A stretch of DNA of 64,000 nucleotides from Lutibacter sp. A64 (GCF_022429565.1 NZ_CP092487.1:3490001-3554000), one strand, 5' to 3'. Positions 8,037 to 16,415 are shown, counted from the stretch's first letter. Numbers and translations: made by a program. The notes: a model not told the origin generated them from the sequence alone.

Positions 8037-8058
8037 GTATTTAATAAAATGATAAGTT

Positions 8059-8532
8059 ATGAGTAAAATTTCGTATTATTCTGAAGAAGGAATGAGAAAT
8101 CTAAAGAAAGATTTAGAGTATTTAGAAACTGTAGAACGTCCAAGAGTGAGTAATGACATTGCCGAAGCAAGAGATAAAGGAGATTTAAGCGAAAATGCCG
8201 AATATCATGCTGCAAAAGAAGAACAATCTCTTTTGGAGTTAAAAATAGCAAAGCTAAAAGAAGTTATTTCAAATGCAAGAATTATTGATGAATCTAAATT
8301 AGACACTTCTAAAATATTAATCCATTCTAAAGTAAAATTAAAGAATACCGCTAATGGTATGGAGTTTAATTATACCTTAGTTGCAGATTCTGAAACTAAC
8401 ATTAAAGAAGGAAAGCTGTCTGTAAATTCTCCTATAGGAAAAGGGCTACTTGGTAAAAAAGTAGGTGAAACGGCCGAAATTCAAGTGCCAAGCGGTATGT
8501 TAACTTTTGAAATTTTGGAAATTTCTAGATAG
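8059..8532 (+). CDS. greA: Transcription elongation factor GreA
   Basis: GreA enters the secondary channel of RNA polymerase and stimulates cleavage of backtracked transcripts. The 157-residue length is standard. Residues 1-75 form the N-terminal coiled coil. DIAEARDKGDLSENAEYH includes the tip acidic residues that coordinate the catalytic metal. Residues about 80-157 form the FKBP-like C-terminal domain, with SPIGKGLLGKKVGE. It is monocistronic, with a terminator after it, and its leader carries a terminator-like hairpin. Confidence 0.97.
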   Translation: MSKISYYSEEGMRNLKKDLEYLETVERPRVSNDIAEARDKGDLSENAEYHAAKEEQSLLELKIAKLKEVISNARIIDESKLDTSKILIHSKVKLKNTANGMEFNYTLVADSETNIKEGKLSVNSPIGKGLLGKKVGETAEIQVPSGMLTFEILEISR

Positions 8533-8560
8533 TAGATAGTTAACAAAAATTAAATTTTTT

Positions 8561-8606
8561 AAAACCCTTTTCAATTGTCAAATTGAGAAGGGTTTCTTAT
8601 TTTTGG
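8561..8606. terminator. Terminator between greA and the HIT gene
   Basis: AAACCCTTTTCAATT pairs with AATTGAGAAGGGTTT across a short loop, followed by a T-rich run (8592-8604). It ends the greA transcript 29 bases after its stop codon. Confidence 0.75.
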
Positions 8607-8620
8607 TTAAAATTAAATGT

Positions 8621-9010
8621 ATGAGTTCTATATTTACAAAAATTATAAATGGAGAAATTCCATCGTATAAAATTGCTGAAAATGAAGATTTTTATGTCTT
8701 TTTAGATATTAATCCAAATGCAAAAGGACATACCTTAGTAGTGCCAAAAAAAGAAGTAAATAAATTGTTTGATTTAGAGGAAACACTTTATACAAAATTA
8801 TTTAGTTATTCTAGAAAAATTGCAAAAGCTATTGAAAAAACCATACCGTGTGAACGTGTTGGATTAGCTGTTGTAGGTTTAGAAGTTCCACATGTACATG
8901 TACATTTAGTTCCACTACAAAAAATGGAAGATATTCAGTTTATTAAAAAAGTAACAATGAGTGCAGATGAGTTTGAAGCTACAGCAAAAGCAATAGCGGC
9001 AAATTTATAA
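8621..9010 (+). CDS. HIT family nucleotide-binding protein
   Basis: The protein belongs to the histidine triad superfamily of nucleotide hydrolases and transferases, and the HVHVHLV triad is visible near the C-terminus. I start it at 8621, where ATG gives MSSIFTKIINGEIPSYKI, the usual HIT N-terminus, for a length of 129 residues. An extended TTG frame to 8603 adds six residues without support. The likely substrates are adenosine phosphoramidates or similar nucleotides, as in Hint-type proteins, but the exact activity cannot be assigned. It ends 2 bases from the convergent kinase gene. Confidence 0.92.
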   Translation: MSSIFTKIINGEIPSYKIAENEDFYVFLDINPNAKGHTLVVPKKEVNKLFDLEETLYTKLFSYSRKIAKAIEKTIPCERVGLAVVGLEVPHVHVHLVPLQKMEDIQFIKKVTMSADEFEATAKAIAANL

Positions 9011-9012
9011 GG

Positions 9013-10161
9013 TTATTTTTTTAATACAATTAAAAAGGTAGTTCCTTTCTTTAATTCAGACTTTAAAACAGCTATTTTCCCATTGTGGTAATCTTCTATT
9101 ATACGTTTTGCTAAGGATAATCCCAATCCCCATCCGCGTTTTTTAGTTGTAAATCCGGGTGAAAATATTTTTTGCTGTAAGTGTTTTGGAATGCCTTTTC
9201 CTGTATCTGCAATTTTAATTTTTACATTTTTAGAATCTTCTGTAATAGAAAGGTTTATTTTACCTTTTCCTTCCATAGAATCAATGGCGTTTTTGATTAA
9301 ATTTTCAATAACCCAGCTAAAAAGTTGCAGGTTTATTTCTGCAAAAATTTCAGAATTAGTAGTTTTAAAATTAAAAATAACTTGTTTAGAACTTCTAGAT
9401 TTTAAATAATTAAAAGCGTTGCTTGTAGCTTTAACAATATTGCTTTTTTTAAGCACAGGAATAGAGCCTATTTTAGAAAATCGTTCGGCAATTGTGTTTA
9501 ACCGATTAACATCATTTTCAATTTCTTGAACGGTACTTTCATCTGTGTTTTCAAGTCTTAAAATTTCAATCCAGCCTAATAAAGACGACAATGGTGTGCC
9601 AATTTGATGTGCTGTTTCTCTAGCCATACCTGTCCATAGTTTATTTTGATCTGCAATTTTATTAGACTTAAAGAATAGGTAAATTACACTTGCAAATAAA
9701 AATAAAATTAGAATTAATGCAATAGGATAGTATTTCAATTTGGTAAGTAAATCAGAATCTCTATAATAGATTAATTGTTTTGTATTACCTCTTGTATGAC
9801 TTACCGTTACCGGAGGGTTTTGGTCTTTCATTAGCGCCAATTGCTTTTCTAAATAAGCAGTTTTTTTTATTTTAGTAGAGTCTAAATTTGCCCATAAAGT
9901 AATACTGTCTTTTTCGTTGGTAATAATCATAGGAATATTATTGTTTTTTCCTATAATTTTATCTTCTAAAGAAAAATCAGCATTTAAATCAAAAGAACTA
10001 AAGCGTTCGTATGCACCAGCTAATATTTCCATTTTAGCGCGTTCTTCAGTTTTAAATTTTTGAAAGAAAACATACGTATTCCATAAAATAAGAGTAACTA
10101 TAATAAAAGATGTTATTATTACCGTCCAACGTATTATTTGTACATTTTTATATGAATTCAT
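9013..10161 (-). CDS. Membrane sensor histidine kinase, orphan
   Basis: The 382-residue protein has two transmembrane helices (about residues 11-33 and 145-165) flanking a periplasmic sensor region of about 110 residues with no recognised domain. The H-box MARETAHQIGTPLSSLLG places the phospho-accepting histidine at 185. The catalytic domain has the N-box ENLIKNAID (286-294), the G1 box DTGKGIP (319-325) and G2 GWGLGLSL (343-350). It would autophosphorylate in response to an envelope signal and pass the phosphate to a response regulator. No regulator gene is adjacent, so the partner is unknown. Confidence 0.9.
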   Translation of the reverse strand: MNSYKNVQIIRWTVIITSFIIVTLILWNTYVFFQKFKTEERAKMEILAGAYERFSSFDLNADFSLEDKIIGKNNNIPMIITNEKDSITLWANLDSTKIKKTAYLEKQLALMKDQNPPVTVSHTRGNTKQLIYYRDSDLLTKLKYYPIALILILFLFASVIYLFFKSNKIADQNKLWTGMARETAHQIGTPLSSLLGWIEILRLENTDESTVQEIENDVNRLNTIAERFSKIGSIPVLKKSNIVKATSNAFNYLKSRSSKQVIFNFKTTNSEIFAEINLQLFSWVIENLIKNAIDSMEGKGKINLSITEDSKNVKIKIADTGKGIPKHLQQKIFSPGFTTKKRGWGLGLSLAKRIIEDYHNGKIAVLKSELKKGTTFLIVLKK

Positions 10162-10270
10162 TATCCAAATATAGAATATATGTTACATATAACTTAAAAA
10201 ACAAAACCTTATTATTAGAAGTTTAATTTTTTTTGATGTTAATAAGTTTACAAAATAAGCTAAGTGATAT

Positions 10271-10303
10271 TTTGGTTTTGATGTTGTAAAAAAATTACAT
10301 TTG
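10271..10303 (+). promoter_or_regulatory. Promoter of the DUF3127 gene
   Basis: TTTG (10271-10274) and TACATTTG (10296-10303) are separated by 21 bases, matching the Bacteroidetes primary sigma consensus. The downstream start codon is at 10374, which leaves a leader of about 65 bases. Confidence 0.6.
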
Positions 10304-10373
10304 TGAAATCTATTTTAGAGAAAAAAACGAAAGATTTGGTGTGTTAAACACCTTTAATGAAAAAATTTGAAAC

Positions 10374-10745
10374 ATGGAAGTTACTGGAAAAATTAAATTA
10401 ATAAACGATGAGCAAACGTTTGGTGCAAGTGGTTTTAGAAAAAGAGAGATGGTTGTTACTACAAATGAACAATATCCACAAATGTTGCTAATTGAATTTG
10501 TTCAAGATAAGTGTGATTTGTTAAATAATTATAAAGTAGGACAAGACGTAAAAGTTTCTATAAACTTACGCGGTAGAGAATGGATAAATCCTGAAGGAGT
10601 TGCTAAATATTTTAATGCAATACAAGGATGGAGAATAGAAGCAATACAAGAAGAAGGAGCACAAGGCGCTGCACCAGCACCATTAGATAATTTAGAAACA
10701 ACCTCTAATGTTGATGATAACGAACCAGATGACTTACCTTTTTAA
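10374..10745 (+). CDS. DUF3127 domain protein
   Basis: This 123-residue cytoplasmic protein belongs to DUF3127, a small family conserved in Bacteroidetes. Residues 1-95 form the conserved beta-rich core, beginning MEVTGKIKLINDEQTFG and ending near GWRIEAI. The tail (about 96-123) is acidic and rich in Ala, Pro and Asp, ending DDNEPDDLPF. The OB-like core with an acidic tip ending in PF is reminiscent of single-stranded DNA-binding proteins, whose tails recruit partners. That parallel is an inference; the function is not established. Confidence 0.85.
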   Translation: MEVTGKIKLINDEQTFGASGFRKREMVVTTNEQYPQMLLIEFVQDKCDLLNNYKVGQDVKVSINLRGREWINPEGVAKYFNAIQGWRIEAIQEEGAQGAAPAPLDNLETTSNVDDNEPDDLPF

Positions 10746-10764
10746 GGAAGTGTAAATATTTTAA

Positions 10765-10893
10765 AAACTGTCTAAAAAGTTTTGAAAATGCATCATGCTA
10801 AACTTGTTTTAGCATCTCAATACTGATATAAATTGGATTGAGAACCTAAAATTAAAAATAGGTTGACCAGATTTTTACTTTTCAGACAGTTTT
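10765..10893. repeat. Palindromic intergenic repeat, copy 1
   Basis: Termini AAACTGTCTAAAAAGT (10765-10780) and ACTTTTCAGACAGTTT (10877-10892) are nearly perfect inverted repeats, followed by a T-run. The interior contains CATGCTAAACTTGTTTTAGC, itself an inverted repeat. The element starts 20 bases after the DUF3127 stop codon and can act as a terminator. Related copies are at 14796-14875 and 50328-50434. Confidence 0.75.
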
Positions 10894-10927
10894 TTTGTTT
10901 CTATATATTTGTAAAAAAACAGCGTAA

Positions 10928-11557
10928 ATGTATCTACTTTCAAAAGATTTAGTTTTTCCACCAGTTGAATTAGCAAACAAAGATGGTTTGTTAGCAGTTG
11001 GTGGCGATTTGTCTTTAGAACGTTTAATATTGGCTTATAAAAGTGGTATTTTTCCTTGGTACAATCCCGGAGAGCCTATTATTTGGTACAGTCCAAAAGA
11101 ACGAATGGTATTGTTTCCAAAAGATTTAAAAATTTCTAAAAGTATGCGACAACTTATTAAAAAAAATAAGTTTAAAGTTACTTTTAATCAGAATTTTGAA
11201 GCGGTTATTTCAAATTGCAAAACTATAGAAAGAGAAGGGCAAGGTGGAACTTGGATAACCGATGAAATGCAAGAAGCTTATATAAAACTTCATAAGCAAG
11301 GGATTGCAAAATCTGTAGAAGTATGGCTTGAAAATGAGTTAGTTGGTGGTTTGTATGGCGTAGATTTAGGAACTGTTTTTTGTGGAGAAAGTATGTTTAG
11401 CAAAGTAAGTAATACTTCAAAATTAGCGTTTATTTATTTAGTTCAAAAACTAGAGAAAGAAAACTATAAATTAATAGATTGTCAAGTTTACAATCCGCAT
11501 TTAGAAAGTTTAGGGGCCGATGAAATTTCTAGAGAAGAATTTTTAACCTATTTATAG
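10928..11557 (+). CDS. aat: Leucyl/phenylalanyl-tRNA--protein transferase
   Basis: Aat adds Leu or Phe from aminoacyl-tRNA to N-terminal Arg or Lys of proteins, marking them for ClpAP-type degradation in the N-end rule pathway. The 209-residue length fits the family. Visible hallmarks are the N-terminal FPPVELANKDGLLAVGGDL, the GIFPWYNPGEPIIWYSP block and the catalytic-region motif FCGESMFS. The start follows directly from the conserved N-terminus. It is separated from the DUF3127 gene by palindromic repeat copy 1 and is followed by the MazG-like gene 87 bases later. Confidence 0.96.
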   Translation: MYLLSKDLVFPPVELANKDGLLAVGGDLSLERLILAYKSGIFPWYNPGEPIIWYSPKERMVLFPKDLKISKSMRQLIKKNKFKVTFNQNFEAVISNCKTIEREGQGGTWITDEMQEAYIKLHKQGIAKSVEVWLENELVGGLYGVDLGTVFCGESMFSKVSNTSKLAFIYLVQKLEKENYKLIDCQVYNPHLESLGADEISREEFLTYL

Positions 11558-11644
11558 AACAGTTATTGAAACTTTTTTAAAAAGAACGTTACTATAATTT
11601 TAATAGAACTTCATTACCTTTGACTTTTAATAAAATACCACAAA

Positions 11645-11971
11645 ATGGATATAAAAAATGCACAAAAAGCTGTTGATAATTGGATTAATGAACATGGAGT
11701 TCGTTATTTTAATGAATTAACAAATATGGCTCAACTAACCGAAGAAGTTGGAGAAGTAGCACGTATTATTGCACGTAGATATGGTGAGCAAAGTGAAAAA
11801 GAAAGTGATAAAAACAAAGATTTAGGAGAAGAATTAGCTGATGTTGTTTTTGTAGTTTTATGTTTAGCAAACCAAACTGGAATAGATTTACAAGCAGCAT
11901 TTGATAAAAAAATGGATATTAAAACAGAACGAGATCACGATCGTCATCATAATAATAAAAAATTAAAATAA
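11645..11971 (+). CDS. MazG-like nucleotide pyrophosphohydrolase
   Basis: A 108-residue all-alpha protein of the MazG / RS21-C6 superfamily, which hydrolyses nucleoside triphosphates to monophosphates and pyrophosphate, often as nucleotide house-cleaning. The metal-binding signature is visible as TEEVGEVARII and GEELADVVFVV, giving the E-x-x-E and E-x-x-D pattern. The C-terminus is basic and His-rich (DHDRHHNNKK). The substrate is unknown. It is followed by a small membrane protein gene after only 2 bases, so the two are probably cotranscribed. Confidence 0.88.
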   Translation: MDIKNAQKAVDNWINEHGVRYFNELTNMAQLTEEVGEVARIIARRYGEQSEKESDKNKDLGEELADVVFVVLCLANQTGIDLQAAFDKKMDIKTERDHDRHHNNKKLK

Positions 11972-11973
11972 TT

Positions 11974-12213
11974 ATGAATCAATATAAAAATGCATCTTTT
12001 TTAGATTTAACAATTAGGTTTGGAGCCGGATTTTTAGTGCTATTTTCAATAGTAAAAATAGGGTTAAAAATATTTAGAGCAGGAGGTTTTAATGAGATGA
12101 TTGCTGCTTATTTTGGACCTGATAATTGGTACATATTTGTAGGTCAAATTTTGTTAGGCTCGTTGTTTTATGGTCTTTTTATGGCGGGTTATTATAAGTT
12201 TATTAAAAAATAA
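11974..12213 (+). CDS. Small two-helix membrane protein of unknown function
   Basis: The 79-residue protein has two likely transmembrane segments, about residues 12-32 (IRFGAGFLVLFSIVKIG) and 50-72 (WYIFVGQILLGSLFYGLFMA), with a charged loop between them and a lysine-rich C-terminus ending YYKFIKK. I recognise no domain. Its start lies 2 bases after the MazG-like stop codon, which argues for translation from the same mRNA. A role linked to that enzyme is possible but not shown. Confidence 0.72.
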   Translation: MNQYKNASFLDLTIRFGAGFLVLFSIVKIGLKIFRAGGFNEMIAAYFGPDNWYIFVGQILLGSLFYGLFMAGYYKFIKK

Positions 12214-12231
12214 AACATATGCTTCGCTAAA

Positions 12232-12262
12232 TTTGGATACTGTTTTTTGAACATTAACTTTG
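12232..12262 (+). promoter_or_regulatory. Promoter of aroA
   Basis: TTTG (12232-12235) and TAACTTTG (12255-12262) are 19 bases apart, matching the Bacteroidetes promoter consensus. The aroA start codon is at 12330. Confidence 0.6.
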
Positions 12263-12329
12263 CGGAAAAATTAAAAATAAATGTGCTTACCACTAAATGG
12301 TATTATTAATAAAATGTAAATTTTAATCT

Positions 12330-13547
12330 ATGGAATTGTTGAAAATTGATAAAATAAATAATACTATTTGCCAAAATATTGAAATTACTGGATCTAAAAG
12401 TGAAACAAATAGATTGTTGATTTTACAACAATTTTATCCAAATTTAAACATCGAAAATATTTCAAATTCAGACGATTCTAAACTAATGCAAAAAGCATTA
12501 GCTAGTACTTTAAACGAGATTAATATTGGGCACGCAGGTACTGCTATGCGGTTTTTAACTTCGTATTTTTCGGTAAAAGAAAATTCTGAAATAGTACTTA
12601 CAGGTTCGCATAGAATGAAAAATAGGCCTATTAAAATTTTAGTAGATGCCTTAACTTCATTGGGAGCAAAAATAGAATACGTAGAAAAAGAAGGGTATCC
12701 TCCGTTAAAAATTACTGGAAAAAAATTAACAAAAAGTTTTGTTGAAATTGAAGGAAATGTAAGCAGTCAATACATAACATCTTTACTTTTAATAGCACCA
12801 ACTTTAGAAAACGGACTGCAACTAAAATTTAAAGGGGCAATTACATCTGTGCCATATATTAAAATGACCTTAACTTTGTTGGCTGAACTGGGAGTGAACC
12901 TTTCTTGGAACGATGATACTATTTCTATTCAACCAAAGCCAACTATAAATTCTAAAACTGTAGTAGTAGAGTCTGACTGGAGTTCGGCATCCTATTATTA
13001 TGGTTTGTGCGCTTTAAGTCCTAATTCTAAAATAATATTGTCTTCATACAAAAAAAATAGTCTACAAGGCGATTCAGTTTTAGCCGAAATTTATAAGAAT
13101 TTTGGAGTAGAAACTATTTTTGAAAATAATAAAATAGTACTTGCAAACAAGCAAACTACAACTAATAGTGTGCAACCACTTAATTTAAATTTAATTGGAG
13201 CTCCAGATATTGCTCAAACAATTGTTGTTACTTGTTTTGGTTTAAAAAGAGAATGTTTTTTAACAGGACTTCATACGTTAAAAATTAAAGAAACTGATAG
13301 ATTGGTGGCTTTAAAAAACGAAATTGAAAAATTAGGAGGGGAAGTTATAATTACAAATGAAACCTTGCATTTAAAACCAGCTACTAAATTTAATAAAAAT
13401 ATAGCAATAGCTACTTACGATGATCATAGAATGGCTATGGCTTTTGCCCCATTAGCATTAAAGGTTCCGCTTCAAATTGAAGATCCAAATGTGGTGTCAA
13501 AATCGTACCCAACTTTTTGGGAAGACTTCAAAAAATGCACTTTATAG
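12330..13547 (+). CDS. aroA: 3-phosphoshikimate 1-carboxyvinyltransferase (EPSP synthase)
   Basis: AroA joins phosphoenolpyruvate and shikimate-3-phosphate to give EPSP, the sixth step of the shikimate pathway. The 405-residue protein has the substrate-binding TGSKSETNR near the N-terminus, GHAGTAMRFLTSYF for PEP binding, VSSQYITSLLL, and the C-terminal KETDRLVAL and DDHRMAMAFAP motifs. It is slightly shorter than E. coli AroA but has both domains. It has its own promoter and precedes queA, with no other shikimate gene nearby. Confidence 0.97.
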   Translation: MELLKIDKINNTICQNIEITGSKSETNRLLILQQFYPNLNIENISNSDDSKLMQKALASTLNEINIGHAGTAMRFLTSYFSVKENSEIVLTGSHRMKNRPIKILVDALTSLGAKIEYVEKEGYPPLKITGKKLTKSFVEIEGNVSSQYITSLLLIAPTLENGLQLKFKGAITSVPYIKMTLTLLAELGVNLSWNDDTISIQPKPTINSKTVVVESDWSSASYYYGLCALSPNSKIILSSYKKNSLQGDSVLAEIYKNFGVETIFENNKIVLANKQTTTNSVQPLNLNLIGAPDIAQTIVVTCFGLKRECFLTGLHTLKIKETDRLVALKNEIEKLGGEVIITNETLHLKPATKFNKNIAIATYDDHRMAMAFAPLALKVPLQIEDPNVVSKSYPTFWEDFKKCTL

Positions 13548-13589
13548 TATGTTTAATATTCTCAATTACAAAGTTTTATTGCAAATCAC

Positions 13590-13621
13590 TTGACAACGCC
13601 TATGCCGATGTTGTATATTTG
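13590..13621 (+). promoter_or_regulatory. Promoter of queA
   Basis: TTG (13590-13592) and TATATTTG (13614-13621) are 21 bases apart, a good match to the phylum consensus. The queA start is at 13722, giving a leader of about 95 bases. Confidence 0.6.
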
Positions 13622-13721
13622 CGCTCATTCAATAAAAATAAGAGTATTTGTACTTTGCTTAAATTATAGAATTTAGTAATTATACAACTGCTTTTATAAT
13701 ACTAAAAAATAAAAATCACAT

Positions 13722-14771
13722 ATGAAATTATCACATTTTAAGTTTGAATTACCAGAAGATTTATTAGCTGAATATCCTGCAGAACATAGAGATGAATCTA
13801 GATTAATGGTGTTAAATAGAAAAGAAAAAACTATTGAACACAAACAATTTAAAGATTTAATCAACTACTTTGATGAAGGCGATTTAATGATTTTAAATAA
13901 TACAAAGGTTTTTCCAGCACGTATGTATGGCGAAAAAGAAAAGACTGGTGCAAGAATTGAAGTGTTTTTATTAAGAGAATTAAATGCAGAAAGCAGATTG
14001 TGGGATGTTTTAGTAGATCCAGCTAGAAAAATAAGAATTGGTAACAAATTATTTTTTGGTGATGATGAAAGCTTAGTTGCTGAAGTTATTGATAATACAA
14101 CTTCTAGAGGAAGAACATTACGTTTTTTATATGATGGCTCTTATGAAGAATTTAGAAAAAAATTAGAAGAATTAGGAGAAACTCCACTGCCAAAATTTAT
14201 TAAAAGAGCAGTAACTCCAGAAGATGAAGAGCGTTACCAAACAATTTATGCAAAACACGAAGGTGCAGTAGCAGCTCCAACAGCTGGTTTACACTTTTCT
14301 AAACATTTAATGAAACGTTTAGAAATTAAAGGTGTCGATTTTGCTGAAGTTACATTGCATGTTGGTTTAGGTACTTTTAGTCCGGTTGAAGTAGAAGATT
14401 TATCAAAACATAAAATGGACTCTGAACAAGCTATTATTTCAGATGAAACAGTTTCTGTTGTTAATAATGCTATAGATTCTAAAAGAAGAGTTTGTGCAGT
14501 TGGAACAACTGTTATGAGAGCTATTGAAAGCTCTGTGTCTTCAAATAGTCGCTTAAATGCTTTTAATGGTTGGACCAATAAATTTATTTTCCCTCCTTAT
14601 GATTTTAGTATAGCAAATTGTATGATTACAAATTTCCATACTCCAAAATCTACATTAATGATGCAGGCAGCTGCTTTTGCTGGTTATGATTTTTTAATGG
14701 AAGCCTATGAAGAAGCTGTTAAAGAAAAATATAAATTTTACTCGTATGGAGATGCGATGTTAATCATCTAA
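13722..14771 (+). CDS. queA: S-adenosylmethionine:tRNA ribosyltransferase-isomerase QueA
   Basis: QueA transfers and isomerises the ribosyl part of SAM onto preQ1 in tRNA, making epoxyqueuosine. The 349-residue length is typical. The N-terminus [19 protein letters not shown] is diagnostic, as are [22 protein letters not shown] in the middle and [15 protein letters not shown] near the C-terminus. It has a consensus promoter of its own and ends 25 bases before palindromic repeat copy 2, which separates it from rlmN. Confidence 0.97.
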   Translation: MKLSHFKFELPEDLLAEYPAEHRDESRLMVLNRKEKTIEHKQFKDLINYFDEGDLMILNNTKVFPARMYGEKEKTGARIEVFLLRELNAESRLWDVLVDPARKIRIGNKLFFGDDESLVAEVIDNTTSRGRTLRFLYDGSYEEFRKKLEELGETPLPKFIKRAVTPEDEERYQTIYAKHEGAVAAPTAGLHFSKHLMKRLEIKGVDFAEVTLHVGLGTFSPVEVEDLSKHKMDSEQAIISDETVSVVNNAIDSKRRVCAVGTTVMRAIESSVSSNSRLNAFNGWTNKFIFPPYDFSIANCMITNFHTPKSTLMMQAAAFAGYDFLMEAYEEAVKEKYKFYSYGDAMLII

Positions 14772-14795
14772 TAAAATTATTTTTTTAAAAGTTTA

Positions 14796-14875
14796 ATTGT
14801 CTAAAAAGTAAGATTTTCGTCAACCTGAAACAGACTGGTTCAGAATGAAGGTTTTTTACACTTTTTAGACAATTT
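14796..14875. repeat. Palindromic intergenic repeat, copy 2
   Basis: An 80-base element with perfect 15-base inverted termini, AATTGTCTAAAAAGT and ACTTTTTAGACAATT. The interior includes CGTCAACCTGAAACAGACTG and GGTTCAGAATGA. It starts 25 bases after the queA stop codon and ends 23 bases before rlmN, consistent with a terminator. Confidence 0.8.
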
Positions 14876-14898
14876 ATTTTCTAAACGAGAACCAATAA

Positions 14899-15939
14899 AT
14901 GAGTACAAAAAAAGATATACGCGCATTAACCAAAACAGAATTACGAGATTTCTTTGTTGAAAATGGTGATAAAGCATTTAGAGGAAACCAAGTGTATGAA
15001 TGGTTATGGAGTAAAAGTGCACATTCTTTTGAAGAAATGACAAATATTTCAAAAGATACACGACAAATGCTCGAAACTAATTTTGTAATTAATCATATTG
15101 AAGTTGATGATATGCAACGCAGTGCTGATGGAACTGTAAAAAATGCTGTACGTTTACACGATGGTTTAGTGGTAGAATCTGTGTTAATACCTACTGGAAG
15201 CAGAACAACAGCTTGTGTGTCTAGCCAAGTTGGTTGTAGTTTAGATTGTAGCTTCTGTGCAACGGCGCGTTTAAAGAAAATGCGTAACCTTAATCCCGAT
15301 GAAATTTACGATCAAGTTGCAGCAATAAACCAAGAGAGTTTATTGTATTACAATCATAAATTATCAAACATTGTTTTTATGGGAATGGGAGAGCCCTTAA
15401 TGAATTATAACAATGTATTAAAATCTATAGAAAAAATTACTTCAGAAGAAGGCTTGGGAATGTCTCCAAAAAGAATTACGGTTTCTACTTCAGGAGTTCC
15501 TAAAATGATAAAAAAATTAGCAGATGATGAAGTTAAATTTAATTTAGCAGTTTCATTACACTCTGCCATAGATGAGGTTAGGTCTAAAATAATGCCTTTT
15601 AGTAAAGCATTTCCGTTAACAGATTTAAAAGAATCTATAGAATATTGGTATGCAAAAACAAACAGCAGAGTTACTTACGAATATGTTGTTTGGAAAGGAA
15701 TTAACGATACAAAAGAAGCCATAAATGCTTTGGTTAAATTTTGTAAATATGTGCCTTGTAAAGTTAATTTAATTGAATACAATCCAATTGACGATGGTGA
15801 GTTTCAACAAGCAAATCCACAGGCAATAGACGATTATATAAGCATTTTAGAAATGAACGATATAATTGTTAACGTTAGACGAAGTAGAGGGAAAGATATT
15901 GATGCCGCTTGTGGGCAATTAGCAAATAAGAAAAGCTAG
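14899..15939 (+). CDS. rlmN: Dual-specificity rRNA/tRNA adenine-C2 methyltransferase RlmN
   Basis: RlmN is a radical SAM enzyme that methylates C2 of adenosine 2503 in 23S rRNA and of A37 in some tRNAs. The 346-residue protein has the N-terminal recognition domain (about residues 1-85) and the radical SAM cluster motif CSLDCSFC (C-x3-C-x2-C) near residue 115. VFMGMGEPLMNYNNV and RITVSTSG follow. The C-terminal CGQL carries the cysteine that in this family forms the methylation intermediate with a second conserved cysteine. It is preceded by palindromic repeat copy 2. Confidence 0.97.
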   Translation: MSTKKDIRALTKTELRDFFVENGDKAFRGNQVYEWLWSKSAHSFEEMTNISKDTRQMLETNFVINHIEVDDMQRSADGTVKNAVRLHDGLVVESVLIPTGSRTTACVSSQVGCSLDCSFCATARLKKMRNLNPDEIYDQVAAINQESLLYYNHKLSNIVFMGMGEPLMNYNNVLKSIEKITSEEGLGMSPKRITVSTSGVPKMIKKLADDEVKFNLAVSLHSAIDEVRSKIMPFSKAFPLTDLKESIEYWYAKTNSRVTYEYVVWKGINDTKEAINALVKFCKYVPCKVNLIEYNPIDDGEFQQANPQAIDDYISILEMNDIIVNVRRSRGKDIDAACGQLANKKS

Positions 15940-16162
15940 ATTTTTTGTAGCGGTTATTTTTTAATAACTTTCTAAAGTTTAAAGCAAATTGTACTTAAAC
16001 GTCTTACTGAGCTTGTCTCAGTATCTCATAATTTATATATACAAATTTTATTAACTACAAATGTTAACTTGTACATATATTTTAAATTAAGAAGTGTATA
16101 GGTTGATGCGAAATTCGGCTAAATTTAGGTTTATTAAACGTAGATAGATTAATATTTAGTTA
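15940..16162. other. Intergenic region before the cobalamin riboswitch
   Basis: GTTATT-TTTT-AATAAC at about 15954-15969 could be a weak terminator for rlmN. A fragment of a flavobacterial palindromic repeat follows at 15999-16029. The rest is AT-rich and I see no gene in it. Confidence 0.5.
15999..16029. repeat. Short palindromic repeat fragment (CTGAGCTTGTCTCAG type)
   Basis: The segment around ACGTCTTACTGAGCTTGTCT followed by CAGTATCTCAT has ACTGAG / CTCAGT arms. It resembles intergenic repeats common in Flavobacteriaceae and the interiors of the larger palindromic elements in this window. Confidence 0.55.
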
Positions 16163-16170
16163 TATATTTG
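16163..16170 (+). promoter_or_regulatory. -7 promoter element upstream of the cobalamin riboswitch
   Basis: TATATTTG fits TAnnTTTG and lies just upstream of the riboswitch, so the transcript would begin near 16175-16178. No clear TTG was found at the standard distance. Confidence 0.5.
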
Positions 16171-16185
16171 CTGCATGTTTGGTTT

Positions 16186-16366
16186 TGCATTTATTTTTTA
16201 AATGTGAATTAAAAGGGAATTCTGTTAAATTCAGAAGCTGTTCCCGCAACTGTAAGCTAAGTCTTTTTATAAAGATGCTTTTTGTTACATAACTTCAAAA
16301 TAACCACTGCATTGTAAAGTGTGGGAAGGTTAACAAAAAGACGCGAGCCAGGAGACCTGCCAGAAA
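16186..16366 (+). promoter_or_regulatory. Cobalamin (B12) riboswitch
   Basis: The leader contains the conserved cobalamin aptamer elements in order: TTAAAAGGGAA at 16209, GAAGCTGTTCCCGCAACTGTA at about 16234-16254, CCACTG with GTGGGAAGG around 16303-16328, and GCGAGCCAGGAGACCTGCC at about 16343-16361. Overlapping short hairpins follow before the start codon at 16416, for example GTTGT-CGGGAGAA-ACAAC (16389-16406). These could form the expression platform that sequesters the start region when B12 is bound. The genes downstream encode a TonB-dependent receptor and a BtuG-like lipoprotein, as expected for B12-repressed uptake. Confidence 0.93.
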
Positions 16367-16415
16367 ATAACAACTTAATTACAAGTTAGTTGTCGGGAGA
16401 AACAACATTTTAATT

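Noticed and set aside
8603-9010. HIT gene start at 8603
   Set aside because: It would use TTG and add six residues not typical of HIT proteins; the ATG at 8621 gives the conserved N-terminus.
14796-14875. The palindromic repeats as insertion sequences
   Set aside because: They are 80-130 bases long, contain no open frame for a transposase and show no clear target-site duplication; a non-autonomous element remains possible.
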